Origin: a bacterium
Lineage (GTDB): Bacteria > Bacillota > Clostridia > Christensenellales > Aristaeellaceae
Length of the DNA stretch: 64,000 nt
Reading direction: 5' to 3'
Assembly (NCBI GenBank): GCA_004563405.1
Contig: SFTH01000005.1
Span: 1 to 64,000, forward strand
In this document: positions 55,931-64,000 of the stretch, piece by piece
Layout of the letters: each line of letters starts with the position of its first letter
Numbering within the stretch: position 1 is the stretch's first letter
Notes under the pieces: model-generated
Told to the model about the DNA's origin: nothing
The model's input: the letters and a program-made list of their open reading frames with translations, nothing else
Databases searched by the model: none
Program-made: the position numbers and the translations under genes

Positions 55931-56956
55931 TCACTTGGTTGCCCTGCGGGGCATGACAATTCTTAGCATCAGCGCGTTCAGCGCGGCGCGCTCCTGAATC
56001 TGCCCTGATTTGATGGCGAAATCCGCCTCCACACAGGCTTCATAGCGCTGGCGCAGCGAATCTGCGGAAAGGGGCCGAATCTGGCGGAGAACAAAGCGCG
56101 CCCGTGCGTCGCTCACGTTCAGCGCCCGCTGCACCTCCGGAAGATTGCCGCCGGTCTCCAGGGCGTACTTCATGTGCGCGTCAATGCGCAGCTGGCTCGC
56201 AAACAGGGCGATGAGGCGAACAGCGCTGGGTTCGGTCTGGAGCACGGTATTGACCACCTTCGTGGCCTCTGCAAGCCGCCCCTCCAGCAAATGATCCAGA
56301 ATCATAAAGACCATATACTCCGGGGAGGGTGCGACGATGGCGCGCACGTCTGCGACGCTGATCTCCGGCGCGTCCCCGACAAAGGCCGAGAGCTTCTTCA
56401 GTTCGCCGGACAGCCGGTTCAGATCCTGCCCGGCCATCATGGTCAGTTCATTGAGCGCCTCCGGCTGGATTTTCTTTTTTACGGGCCGGAGCTGCTGGTT
56501 GCACCACTTCAGGAGCAGCGCGCCACTGAGATGATTGAATTCCACATACGCGCCCATCTTTTTCAGCGTGGTTGGAAGCTTTTTGCGCCCGTCCATCTCC
56601 ACGGACATATAGAAGATGAGGATGCAGCTCTCCGGCGGATTCTTGAGCCATTCCAGCATGCGCTCTATGTCCGCTTCGTCGCTCTTGACCTTGCTCGCGG
56701 AGAGGGGAAGCCAGTCGCGCACGACCACGATGCGCCGCGCGCACATCACCGGGAGCGTCTCCGCGCTGTCGATGATGGCCTGTGCGCCGCAACCCTCCAG
56801 CGTGGCTTCGTTCAGGGCCTCCAGGCCGGGCGGCAGGATCGCCCTGCGCAGCGCCTCGAGCGCCTCTCGCTTGGTCAGCTCCTCTGGCCCGGCAAACAGA
56901 TAGACGCTCTGGTAGCGTTCCTCCTTGATTGCCTTGTAAAAATCATTCCAATCCAT
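55931..56956 (-). CDS. holA: DNA polymerase III subunit delta
   Basis: A 341-residue clamp-loader delta subunit of normal length. Features are the N-terminal YLFAGPEELTKREALEAL, the RRIVVVRDWLPLS strand-helix, CILIFYMS, and AGQDLNRLSGELKKL with the following FMILDHLLEGR helix, all family hallmarks. It opens the beta clamp. The ATG at 56956 is 6 nt after GGAGG and lies inside the comEC 3' end (14-bp overlap). The order comEC-holA is common in Bacillota. Confidence 0.95.
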   Translation of the reverse strand: MDWNDFYKAIKEERYQSVYLFAGPEELTKREALEALRRAILPPGLEALNEATLEGCGAQAIIDSAETLPVMCARRIVVVRDWLPLSASKVKSDEADIERMLEWLKNPPESCILIFYMSVEMDGRKKLPTTLKKMGAYVEFNHLSGALLLKWCNQQLRPVKKKIQPEALNELTMMAGQDLNRLSGELKKLSAFVGDAPEISVADVRAIVAPSPEYMVFMILDHLLEGRLAEATKVVNTVLQTEPSAVRLIALFASQLRIDAHMKYALETGGNLPEVQRALNVSDARARFVLRQIRPLSADSLRQRYEACVEADFAIKSGQIQERAALNALMLRIVMPRRATK

Positions 56957-59324
56957 TTGTATCCTCCGGGCTGAGATAGGCGCGCAGGTGCAGCGTGCCG
57001 TCCGCAGACATGCGGCAGGTGACCGCACCGTCGCGATCGGTGCGGAAGACGCGCGCTCCGGCGGCTTCAAGCAGGCGCAGCGTCCCGTCTGCGGGGTGAC
57101 CGTAGTTGTTATCTCCCACTGAGACGATGGCGACGGATGGGGACAGGGCGGAAAGGAGCTCTGCGCTCAGCGCATCCGCGCCGCCGTGGTGGCTGACCTT
57201 CAGAAGATCCACGTCCTCCGCGCAGCCTTCCACGATTCCTGAAGAGGCGTCGCCGCCAAACAGCGCGCTCGCCGAGCCGTGGACGACGCGAAGGACCAAT
57301 GAATCATCATTCGCCAAATTTGCTTCGATTCCTGCCTTAGGCGATAAAACTTGCAAATTAGTTGCATCTGACAGTTGAATTTCCATGCCTGCCGAGAGAA
57401 AAATGATTTCCGATTCCCTGCTTTCCGCCAGGGCGAGGGCCTCGTCTACGCCTTCGTCCGCCTTGTAATGCTTCCAGTTCGCAGAGATGTAGATTGTCTT
57501 CGGCGTACAGACCTCCAGGATATCCGCGAGGCCTCCGGCGTGGTCCAGATGGGGATGGGAGAGGAAAATGCCGTCCAGATCGTAGTTCATCGCGCTGAGG
57601 TAGTCTGCCGCGGGGGTGTAGGGATCGCCCGCATCCATGAGATACACCTTGCCCTCGGTGCGCACCACCGCACAGTCCGCCTGACCTGCATCTAGGAAGA
57701 CGACGCTGCAACCGCGGGTTGAAAGCTGTGCGCAGAAATTGGAGACGAACACGGCAAGAATGACGGTCAGCGGGAGGAAGCGCCGGAGGCGCGCACTCAG
57801 GCGCGTGAGATCGGAGGCGAGCAGACAGGAGAGCGCGCACAGCAGCGCCAGCCAGAGCGGAAAGCGCGCGACGCGAAGTGCGGCGAAGGGCAGGCTGCCG
57901 AAGAGGCGCACGCAGCGGTTCAACAGTCCAAAGAGCGAATCCGCCAGGGAAGCGAGGGGCGCGATTCCGGCGATGGCTGCGGGGATGGAGGCGAGGTAGG
58001 CCGCCATGGCCAGCGGAACGGCCAGCAGGTTGACCACAAAGGAATAGAGCGGCTGCGCGCCAAAGAAGTAGACGACGGATGGAAGAATTGCAAGCTGCGC
58101 TGCGAGGGTGACGACGAGGGTGGAAAGAATCCAGCGCGGCAAGCGGTAGCAAAGCAGATTCAGCAGGCCGGTTTCGGTTCTCCTGTGCAGGTATCTGTCC
58201 AGATGAAACAGCCGCTCCAGCGGCGAAGTGAGCAGAAAGATGCCAGCGCACGCGCCGTAGGAGAGAATAAAGCCGCTCTCCAGGACGGCGATGGGTCGGA
58301 TGATCAGATAGAGCAGCATGGACGCGGATAGACGGGTATACACGTCTGAGAAGCGACCTGCAATCGGCGCGAAGCCGAGAATTGCGAACATCAGCAGCGC
58401 GCGGGTCAGCGAGGCCGGAAAGCCGATGAGCGCACCGTAGAGCAAAAGCAGCGCCAGCGTTAGCGCAAAGGCGTGACTTCGCTTCATCAGGCGGCGCAGC
58501 AGCAGGCTGAGCGCGGCGGCAAGAACGCCGATGTGCATGCCGGAGATGGCGAGTAAGTGCGCCGCGCCGGATTTCGAGTAGCTGGCGCGCTCCTCCTGGC
58601 TCAGGCCGCTGCAGTCGCCGAGCAGAAAGGCACGCGCGATTGCGGCGTTTTCAGGGAACAGGCGGTCGATGCGCGTGCCCAGGCGCGCCCGGATGCGCTC
58701 CGGAAGATCGCTCGGGCGAAGCTCCGGCGCCGTGAGGCGGGCGTCTTCAATCTTAGCGGTAGCGTAGCCGCGCATGCCGTTCAGGCGAAGGTAGTTGGAA
58801 AAGTTGAATTGTCCGGGGTTGGTCGCGCCCCGGGCGCGCCAGATGTGCGCAGTGCAGCTGATTTGCTGCCCGAGCTGAACCGCCTGCAGCTGTTCACAAT
58901 CGCCGCGAAGGTAGAGCCGCAGGCGGCCGCTTATGGCCTCTCCGTCCAGCTTGATTTCGTCCAATGTGCAGATGGTTCGTTCCTCATCGCTGTCCCAGAC
59001 CGGAGTCTGTGCAATCCTTCCGGCCAGGGTCGCGCTGCTCTTCGCCGGAAAGGGAGTAAGGGACGTCCATTGACAGAAAAAGCGCAGCGCGCCCAACGGT
59101 AACAGGGTGAGAATGAGGATGGGTGCGATCCAACGCCGCACGCGAGGGAAGGGAGAGAGACAGGCGAGACAGATTAAAAGAACTATTAGAGTAACCAAAA
59201 GCACGATTTTCTGCAAACACAGCACATATTCCAGCAGACAGCCGGTGAGAAAGAGCGCTGAGGCGAGTACGAGCGGTCGAGTGTGAATCAGCCGCGTCAG
59301 AAAATCGCGCCGCTGAATCTGCAT
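56943..59324 (-). CDS. comEC: DNA internalization competence protein ComEC/Rec2
   Basis: A 793-residue protein. The N-terminal OB-like region follows two or three helices (about 20-70). The Competence membrane domain (about 230-520) contains the LLAISGMHIGVLAAALS signature. The C-terminal metallo-beta-lactamase domain has VVFLDAGQADCAVV and the FLSHPHLDHAGG metal motif. It forms the channel for transforming DNA and may degrade the non-transported strand. The ATG at 59324 lies 1 bp after the stop of the upstream MBL gene. comEA is not adjacent. Confidence 0.95.
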   Translation of the reverse strand: MQIQRRDFLTRLIHTRPLVLASALFLTGCLLEYVLCLQKIVLLVTLIVLLICLACLSPFPRVRRWIAPILILTLLPLGALRFFCQWTSLTPFPAKSSATLAGRIAQTPVWDSDEERTICTLDEIKLDGEAISGRLRLYLRGDCEQLQAVQLGQQISCTAHIWRARGATNPGQFNFSNYLRLNGMRGYATAKIEDARLTAPELRPSDLPERIRARLGTRIDRLFPENAAIARAFLLGDCSGLSQEERASYSKSGAAHLLAISGMHIGVLAAALSLLLRRLMKRSHAFALTLALLLLYGALIGFPASLTRALLMFAILGFAPIAGRFSDVYTRLSASMLLYLIIRPIAVLESGFILSYGACAGIFLLTSPLERLFHLDRYLHRRTETGLLNLLCYRLPRWILSTLVVTLAAQLAILPSVVYFFGAQPLYSFVVNLLAVPLAMAAYLASIPAAIAGIAPLASLADSLFGLLNRCVRLFGSLPFAALRVARFPLWLALLCALSCLLASDLTRLSARLRRFLPLTVILAVFVSNFCAQLSTRGCSVVFLDAGQADCAVVRTEGKVYLMDAGDPYTPAADYLSAMNYDLDGIFLSHPHLDHAGGLADILEVCTPKTIYISANWKHYKADEGVDEALALAESRESEIIFLSAGMEIQLSDATNLQVLSPKAGIEANLANDDSLVLRVVHGSASALFGGDASSGIVEGCAEDVDLLKVSHHGGADALSAELLSALSPSVAIVSVGDNNYGHPADGTLRLLEAAGARVFRTDRDGAVTCRMSADGTLHLRAYLSPEDTNGLE

Positions 59325-59325
59325 A

Positions 59326-60039
59326 TCAGATTTCGTACTGTGCGCCGATGCGTACGAACTGAGCGTCAGGGCGAATGGCATGGGCTTCGTGCTCCAGCTC
59401 TTCGACCATGTAGCGCGGATTCAGGTGGGTGAGCAACAGGCGACCGCAGTCTGTTCTCTTGGCGAGCGCAGCGCAGCGCTCCGCGGAGAGGTGCGGCGCC
59501 TCCATGCGCCAATCGGCGGCGCTGAGTCCCGCGTCCGCAAGGAGGAGATCCGCGTCCCGGGCAAAGGAATCGAGTGCCGGCGCTTCATTGGTATCTCCGG
59601 TGTAGACGAAGCATCGGCCGTCGCAGCTGGCGCGCAGGGCGAAGCTCTCAACGGGGTGGCGAACGGGACAGAAGGAGAAGGAGAATTCGCCGATCTCGCA
59701 GTCCTCCATGGCTTGAAGCGCAAAGGCGGGAACGTTGAGCAGGCCGCGCACGTCCGCGGGCGTATCCGGGGCGTAAACCGGAAGGGGCGCGCTGCGCGGG
59801 TGAAATTGCAGCGCGTACTGCATGGGCAGCAGGTCGCTCATGTGGTCAAAGTGCAGGTGACTCAGGATCACGGCGCTCAGGGATTCCCAGGGAATGCAGC
59901 AGGAGAGATTTCCGAGGACGCCCGTACCGCAATCCAGCAATACGTTTGTGTGCCCGCTGTCGCTGGTGAGCAGATAGCCGGAGCATGCGCCGCCGGGCGA
60001 GGGATAGGGGCCGTTATTGCCGAGAATGGTCAGCTTCAA
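59326..60039 (-). CDS. MBL-fold metallo-hydrolase (RNase Z/phosphodiesterase-like)
   Basis: A 237-residue stand-alone metallo-beta-lactamase-fold protein. The metal motif is SHLHFDHMSD near 60, with further ligands in FVYTGDTNEAP (Asp) and LLLTHLNPRY (His). It has no exosite typical of RNase Z, so tRNA processing is not certain; phosphodiesterase-type members share these motifs. It is the first gene of the leftward MBL-comEC-holA unit, with its own promoter. Confidence 0.88.
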   Translation of the reverse strand: MKLTILGNNGPYPSPGGACSGYLLTSDSGHTNVLLDCGTGVLGNLSCCIPWESLSAVILSHLHFDHMSDLLPMQYALQFHPRSAPLPVYAPDTPADVRGLLNVPAFALQAMEDCEIGEFSFSFCPVRHPVESFALRASCDGRCFVYTGDTNEAPALDSFARDADLLLADAGLSAADWRMEAPHLSAERCAALAKRTDCGRLLLTHLNPRYMVEELEHEAHAIRPDAQFVRIGAQYEI

Positions 60040-60069
60040 GGGATCAACCTCCTCTCTTTATCCACTGTA

Positions 60070-60099
60070 ATTATAGCATGTTTTTCTGGGATAATTCAA
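60070..60099 (-). promoter_or_regulatory. Sigma-A promoter of the MBL-comEC-holA unit
   Basis: TTGAAT (60094-60099) and TATAAT (60070-60075) are 18 bp apart on the minus strand with TGC before the -10, about 30 bp upstream of the start at 60039. Confidence 0.75.
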
Positions 60100-60163
60100 C
60101 TGAAATATGCATGCGGAGGATGCAAAAAACATAGCATGAATCAGAACGTGTGGGGGTGGAACG

Positions 60164-61891
60164 ATGGATTTTTTGGGTTCATATCACAGAGATATTCGCT
60201 CGCGGGCGCTGGATATATGCGATGCGCCCCACATCGCCAAGGGGCAAATGACCCTGGCAGGTTTTGAGAATGCGTCGGACGCAAACGGCATGGCACTCGT
60301 GCAGGGGCGCATGCGCAACCGGCGGGCGCTGGCGAAGGAGCTCGGCTGCGCACCCTATGCATCGCAGGCGCAACTGGTCCTGAGCGCGTATGCCGCCTGG
60401 GGAGACGAATATCCCCGCCACATCGAGGGCCCCTGCATGAGCTGCGTCGCAGACGTGGCCCGGGACCGCATGATCGTGGCCCGGGATCGCATGGGCGAGA
60501 CGCAGGTCTTCTTCACCTGCGGAAAGGGAGGCATGGTTTTTGCGGGCCACCCGGATATGCTGTTGCGCAGCGCTGTTCTGGAGCCTGTGATGGACCGCGA
60601 AGGGCTGTGCGAGCTCTTTGGACTGGGCCCGGCGCGCACGCCGGGAAAGACGCCGCTTCGGGATCTGAAGAGCCTTGAGGCGGGCTGCGCGCTGATTTGC
60701 GAGGATGGAAAGTGCAGAACGGAGCGCTATTTTACCCTGGATACCCGGGAGCATACCGATGGCGAGCGCGCCACGGTTGAGCGGGTCCGCTCTCTGCTGG
60801 AGCAGAGTGTGGGGAGCATCGTTCATTTGCATCCCGGATGTATGCTCTCCGGCGGGATTGATTCGACGGCGCTCACGGCCCTGCTCAGCATGCGCATTGG
60901 ACGGCTGGAGAGCTTTTCGGTGGACTATCGGGACAACGAGCGCGACTTTGTGTCCAACGCATTCCGGCCGGAGATGGACGCGCCCTACATACGCCTCGCC
61001 GTCAACGTGTTCGGAACGCGGCATCACAACGTGGTGCTGGAACAGGATGAGCTGGCGTCCGCGCTGGATCGTGCCGTGCGCTTCCGCGGCTTCCCGGGCA
61101 TGGCGGATATCGACGCGTCGCTTCTTCTCTTTGCCCGGGAGATCGTTCGCTACGCGCCCAACGTGGTCTCCGGAGAGTGCGGCGACGAGGTGTTTGGCGG
61201 CTATCCCTGGTTCCGGGGCGAACCCTCGCTGCCGGAGGACGCCTTCCCGTGGTCGGGTTCAATGGAGCTGCGCACGGGCATACTGCGCCCGGAGATCCGG
61301 GAAAAACTGAGGCTGCGGGACTATGTGCGGGATGCGTTGCACGCGTCGCTCGAGAGCTATGACGTCTCATGCATCCGGGACGGGCAGGAGCGGACGATGT
61401 TCAAGCTCCAGCGGCTGTGCTTCGACTACTTCATGGCGAACCTTCAGGAGCGCGCACTGCGCATGTGCGTGCCGCAGGGGCTGCATGTGCTCACACCGCT
61501 GTGCGACGACCGGTTGGTGCAGTATGTTTACAACGTGCCCTGGAGCATGAAGCGCATGGACGGCGTGGAGAAGGGGCTGTACCGCCGGGCGGTGCAGGAT
61601 CTGCTGCCGGAGAAGTTGCGCATGCGGAAAAAGAGCCCGTATCCCAAGACGTGCAGCGCGGCCTATACTTCCGCCGTGCGCAGCGCGGTGCGTTCCCTCT
61701 GCGCCGATGCGGATGCGCCGCTCTGGAAGGTGGTCAATATGGATTGCATCGCGCGCCTCGCCTCTGCGCCCCTCGATCCGGCGGACGCGCCCTGGTACGG
61801 CCAGCTGATGGCCGGGCCGCAGATGCTCGCCTATCTCCTTCAGGTGAACAGCTGGATGAAGGAGCGAAGTATAGCCGTCGAACTGGACTGA
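60164..61891 (+). CDS. Asparagine synthetase-like protein without glutaminase cysteine
   Basis: A 575-residue protein. The C-terminal synthetase domain has the PP-loop SGGIDS at 229-234 and GECGDEVFGGYPW near 335-350, as in AsnB. The N-terminal region (about 1-185) keeps the Ntn-amidotransferase outline (DRMGETQVFFT) but begins MDFLGSY. AsnB needs Cys directly after the initiator Met; none is present, so glutamine hydrolysis should be lost. It may use free ammonia or adenylate another substrate, as do lasso-peptide and beta-lactam synthetase relatives; no biosynthetic partners are adjacent. The start follows GGGGGTGGAACG. Confidence 0.85.
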   Translation: MDFLGSYHRDIRSRALDICDAPHIAKGQMTLAGFENASDANGMALVQGRMRNRRALAKELGCAPYASQAQLVLSAYAAWGDEYPRHIEGPCMSCVADVARDRMIVARDRMGETQVFFTCGKGGMVFAGHPDMLLRSAVLEPVMDREGLCELFGLGPARTPGKTPLRDLKSLEAGCALICEDGKCRTERYFTLDTREHTDGERATVERVRSLLEQSVGSIVHLHPGCMLSGGIDSTALTALLSMRIGRLESFSVDYRDNERDFVSNAFRPEMDAPYIRLAVNVFGTRHHNVVLEQDELASALDRAVRFRGFPGMADIDASLLLFAREIVRYAPNVVSGECGDEVFGGYPWFRGEPSLPEDAFPWSGSMELRTGILRPEIREKLRLRDYVRDALHASLESYDVSCIRDGQERTMFKLQRLCFDYFMANLQERALRMCVPQGLHVLTPLCDDRLVQYVYNVPWSMKRMDGVEKGLYRRAVQDLLPEKLRMRKKSPYPKTCSAAYTSAVRSAVRSLCADADAPLWKVVNMDCIARLASAPLDPADAPWYGQLMAGPQMLAYLLQVNSWMKERSIAVELD

Positions 61892-61941
61892 GAGATACAA
61901 AGGACGGTGCCTGTTTGCACGCACCGTACGGACGCAAACCA

Positions 61942-61978
61942 CAAGCGCGCCCGCAGGAACCGTCTGCGGGCGCGCTTG
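61942..61978. terminator. Hairpin between convergent genes
   Basis: A perfect 15-bp stem (61942-61956 with 61964-61978) with a 7-nt loop lies between the synthetase-like gene and the GerMN gene. The T tracts are weak. Confidence 0.65.
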
Positions 61979-61985
61979 CGCTGTC

Positions 61986-63506
61986 TCAATTGGAAGTATC
62001 GACGACCAGGCCGGGGTCGGGCATCAGCGCCGATTTCAGGTAGATATCCTGGGCGAGGGAATCTACCTGCCGCCCCTCCACGAGGAAGGAGACCGCGCCG
62101 ACGCTGCTGAGCTCTGCGAGGGCGTTGATCATCCCGTAGATCAGCGCGCGCTCCTCGGCGGCGCTCAGGGATTGACAGCGCGCGTAGAACTTGCCGGAGA
62201 GGTTTACGATGGCCGTGCGATTCTCCACGCGCACGCCGAGGATGTCCTCCGGCAGAATTCTCTCCGGAAAAACGCTGGTTAGGCCCTCGATTCCGGGATC
62301 GTCCACCGCAATCATCGCGCGGAGGATGCTGCCCGCCGAAGCGGAGGCGGACTGGGCAACGGCGCACCCCACGGCGGCCAGGGTTCCGTCCTCGCGGGCG
62401 AAGTAGAGCCGGGCGCAGCTGCCAATGAGAAAGGCATAATCCTCGCGGCGCATCAGGCCGTCTTCAAATTGAACGCGGCGTCCGTCCGGCATGGCACATT
62501 CGGTCACATACACGCCGTCGATGCTGATCCGCAGCGCGCTCAGATCGGGAATGAAGGAGAGCAGCGTCAGGGCCAGAGAGCCGTAGAGCTGCCAGGGCTC
62601 CACGCCGGCCATTGCGAGATAGCTGGGCAGCATGGAGGTGAACCCGACGTCGAGCACCCGCTCGCCCGCGCCGCTCACGCTCAGTTCGGGCGCGGCAGAG
62701 AGAAGATCCTGATTGCCCGGCATGGCGGCGAAGCAGCATGTGCGCGCCTGTGGGCCGGACTTCAGCGCATCAATGAGCGCCAGGGCGTAATCGGAGGAGG
62801 AAAAGCTCACTTCGCGCGCCTCAGGGAGCAGATATTGGCCGTCCGAGGAGGGAAAGTAGAGCAGGGCGCTGCGGTTGAGGCTCGCGCCACCACCCGCGAG
62901 AAAGCGATCGCTCTCCACCTGAGTCTGGGCGTATGCCGCGGCCGCGTTCTCCTCGGCGCGCACGAATGTGCCGGTAGGAATCGCGCAGACGGAGATGCTC
63001 CTGTCGCCGGCGAGGAGGTTCACGGCTTCCACGCCGTCCATGCCCAGCAGCGTATTTGCGATGGAGGAGTACAGCAGCAGATAGTCCTGATCGCTGCGGT
63101 TGACGCTCGCATCCAGCGCAAGACGAACGGTGGCGACGCCGCAGCCGAACTCCACGTCCGTCAGCTGAGCCTCCGCGGAGCCTACCAGCAGCGCGCCGCC
63201 GCCGGGCGTGGCGTTGAGCAGCTCCAGGAGAACGGCCCGCAGCGGGCTGTCGCCATCCTTGACGTGAATGACGCGGGTTACGCTGGAGAGCTCAGGCGAA
63301 TTGTCCGTCGCGCAATAGAGGGTGACCTCCAGGCTGTCGGACGCGCTGCTGTCTCCCAGAATCTGGCGCTGTTCGATTTCGGGCGGCTCGGGAAGCGAGA
63401 TGCTCGAACCCTCGGAGGCGTTTTGCGCGCTGCGTCCGCATGCGCTCAGGCAGATTGCAAGGAGGGTCGCGATGGAGACCAGTTTCAGTATCTTTGCGGA
63501 TTGCAT
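61986..63506 (-). CDS. GerMN domain lipoprotein
   Basis: A 506-residue exported lipoprotein. The lipobox LSAC is at residues 21-24. The first GerMN-type domain (about 60-170) contains ALLLEL and GVEAVNLL; a second GerMN-like unit is near the C-terminus (AIVNLSGKFYARCQSLSAAEERALIYGMINAL spread over about 420-455). Between them is a beta-rich region. In B. subtilis GerM acts in sporulation and germination; two-domain lipoproteins beside two-component kinases also occur outside sporulation. The ATG at 63506 follows AAGGGAG. It begins 23 bp after the histidine kinase gene, so both are co-expressed. Confidence 0.85.
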   Translation of the reverse strand: MQSAKILKLVSIATLLAICLSACGRSAQNASEGSSISLPEPPEIEQRQILGDSSASDSLEVTLYCATDNSPELSSVTRVIHVKDGDSPLRAVLLELLNATPGGGALLVGSAEAQLTDVEFGCGVATVRLALDASVNRSDQDYLLLYSSIANTLLGMDGVEAVNLLAGDRSISVCAIPTGTFVRAEENAAAAYAQTQVESDRFLAGGGASLNRSALLYFPSSDGQYLLPEAREVSFSSSDYALALIDALKSGPQARTCCFAAMPGNQDLLSAAPELSVSGAGERVLDVGFTSMLPSYLAMAGVEPWQLYGSLALTLLSFIPDLSALRISIDGVYVTECAMPDGRRVQFEDGLMRREDYAFLIGSCARLYFAREDGTLAAVGCAVAQSASASAGSILRAMIAVDDPGIEGLTSVFPERILPEDILGVRVENRTAIVNLSGKFYARCQSLSAAEERALIYGMINALAELSSVGAVSFLVEGRQVDSLAQDIYLKSALMPDPGLVVDTSN

Positions 63507-63529
63507 GCGCTTCAACTCCCTTCCCGCCG

Positions 63530-64000
63530 TCATTGGGGCTGCTGAACCGGCAGCAGAATTTCAAATGTGGTTCCCTTGCCCTCCGTGCTGGAGGCCGTGA
63601 TGCTGCCGCCGTGCTGTTGAACGATCTGTTTGACGATGGAGAGGCCGAGTCCGGTTCCGCCGGTCGCCCGGGAGCGCGCCTTGTCCACACGGTAGAATCG
63701 GTCAAAGATGTGGGGCAGATCCTCCGCCGGTATGCCGATGCCCGTGTCGGAGATGCGGATCAGGGCGCGGCGGCCGCTGCGGGAGAGGGAGGTCTCCACC
63801 TCACCGCCCCGGGGCGTGTACTTGATGGCGTTGTCGATGACGTTGTAGATCACCTGCTGAAGCTTCAGGCTGTCGCCCATGACGGAGATTTCATCCTTCA
63901 TGGATAGGTTGATTTCGATTCCATTCTCCCGCGCCAGGGGGAGCAGGCGCTTCACCTGCTCGTCCAGCAGGGCGTTGAGGCTCAGTTCCGCGAGGTTGAG
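63530..64000 (-). CDS. Sensor histidine kinase, C-terminal part (cut by window edge)
   Basis: At least 156 residues of the C-terminus; the frame stays open to the window end. The HATPase domain is complete: N box VIYNVIDNAIKYTP, G1 SDTGIGIPAEDLPHIFDRFYR and G2 GGTGLGLSIVKQIV. The layout is of the PhoR/ResE/WalK type. The His box and sensor lie beyond the window. It is followed by a GerMN lipoprotein. Confidence 0.93.
   Translation of the reverse strand, partial: LNLAELSLNALLDEQVKRLLPLARENGIEINLSMKDEISVMGDSLKLQQVIYNVIDNAIKYTPRGGEVETSLSRSGRRALIRISDTGIGIPAEDLPHIFDRFYRVDKARSRATGGTGLGLSIVKQIVQQHGGSITASSTEGKGTTFEILLPVQQPQ

Noticed and set aside
1..64000. tRNA, rRNA, CRISPR arrays, insertion sequences or prophage
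   Set aside because: No cloverleaf-like block, rRNA segment, regularly spaced direct repeats, transposase motif or phage gene was seen in any interval by eye.

Overview
The window looks like a chromosomal segment of a GC-rich (roughly 60 % by eye), monoderm, spore-forming member of the Clostridia (Bacillota). The evidence is a complete spoIIIA operon (AA to AH), the Clostridia-type run nusB-xseA-xseB-ispA-dxs-tlyA-nadK-argR-recN, a GerMN spore/germination lipoprotein, an ECF-type vitamin transporter, strong AGGAGG-like ribosome binding sites and consensus sigma-A promoters. Anaerobic metabolism is suggested by a 2-hydroxyacyl-CoA dehydratase-type activase pair. The genus cannot be named from the sequence; Christensenellales or Oscillospirales-like lineages are a guess. 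No rRNA, tRNA, CRISPR array, insertion sequence or prophage gene was seen.

Layout. 0-3 kb: an Lrp/AsnC regulator divergent from a MATE exporter and a D-2-hydroxyacid dehydrogenase. 3.6-7.6 kb: a very large secreted protein with MBG/Ig-like repeats. 8.2-12.4 kb: a translationally coupled tandem-ASKHA activase and an HgdB-like iron-sulfur protein. 12.5-20.8 kb: a divergent sugar locus. Leftward it encodes two Gfo/Idh/MocA oxidoreductases and an AlsK-like ROK kinase; rightward an Als/Rbs-type ABC importer (ATPase, permease, binding protein) and a TIM-barrel isomerase. A perfect inverted repeat sits at the expected start site of the rightward promoter. 21-23 kb: a glycogen branching enzyme. 23.2-27.3 kb: spoIIIAA-AH, with an extremely short SpoIIIAF. 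27.3-37.4 kb: Asp23 and AmaP envelope proteins, then the housekeeping run nusB to recN. 37.7-39.8 kb: a membrane sensor with no visible output domain.

39.9-45.6 kb, leftward, is the most interesting block. A compact cobalamin riboswitch precedes five overlapping genes: a secreted DUF4430-like/Ig-like protein; a membrane-tethered protein with an alpha/alpha-barrel (prenyltransferase/squalene-cyclase type) domain plus a DUF4430 domain; EcfT; a fused double EcfA ATPase; and an ECF S component. Barrel plus DUF4430 resembles the two-domain design of animal intrinsic factor and transcobalamin. The operon reads as a B12-controlled corrinoid capture and import system.

45.7-55.3 kb: a PfkB kinase, a small cysteine-containing membrane protein, a fused NadD-YqeK, RsfS, a PaaK-type acyl-CoA ligase with an ACT protein, oligoendopeptidase F, a CmpB-type membrane protein, RecX and YebC. 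55.4-64 kb: a small secreted protein, HolA, ComEC, an MBL-fold hydrolase, an asparagine-synthetase-like protein lacking the glutaminase cysteine, a GerMN lipoprotein and the 3' part of a sensor histidine kinase cut by the window edge.

Most gene pairs within operons overlap by 4 bp (ATGA) or are separated by fewer than 30 bp, and most convergent gene ends share a GC-rich hairpin terminator.
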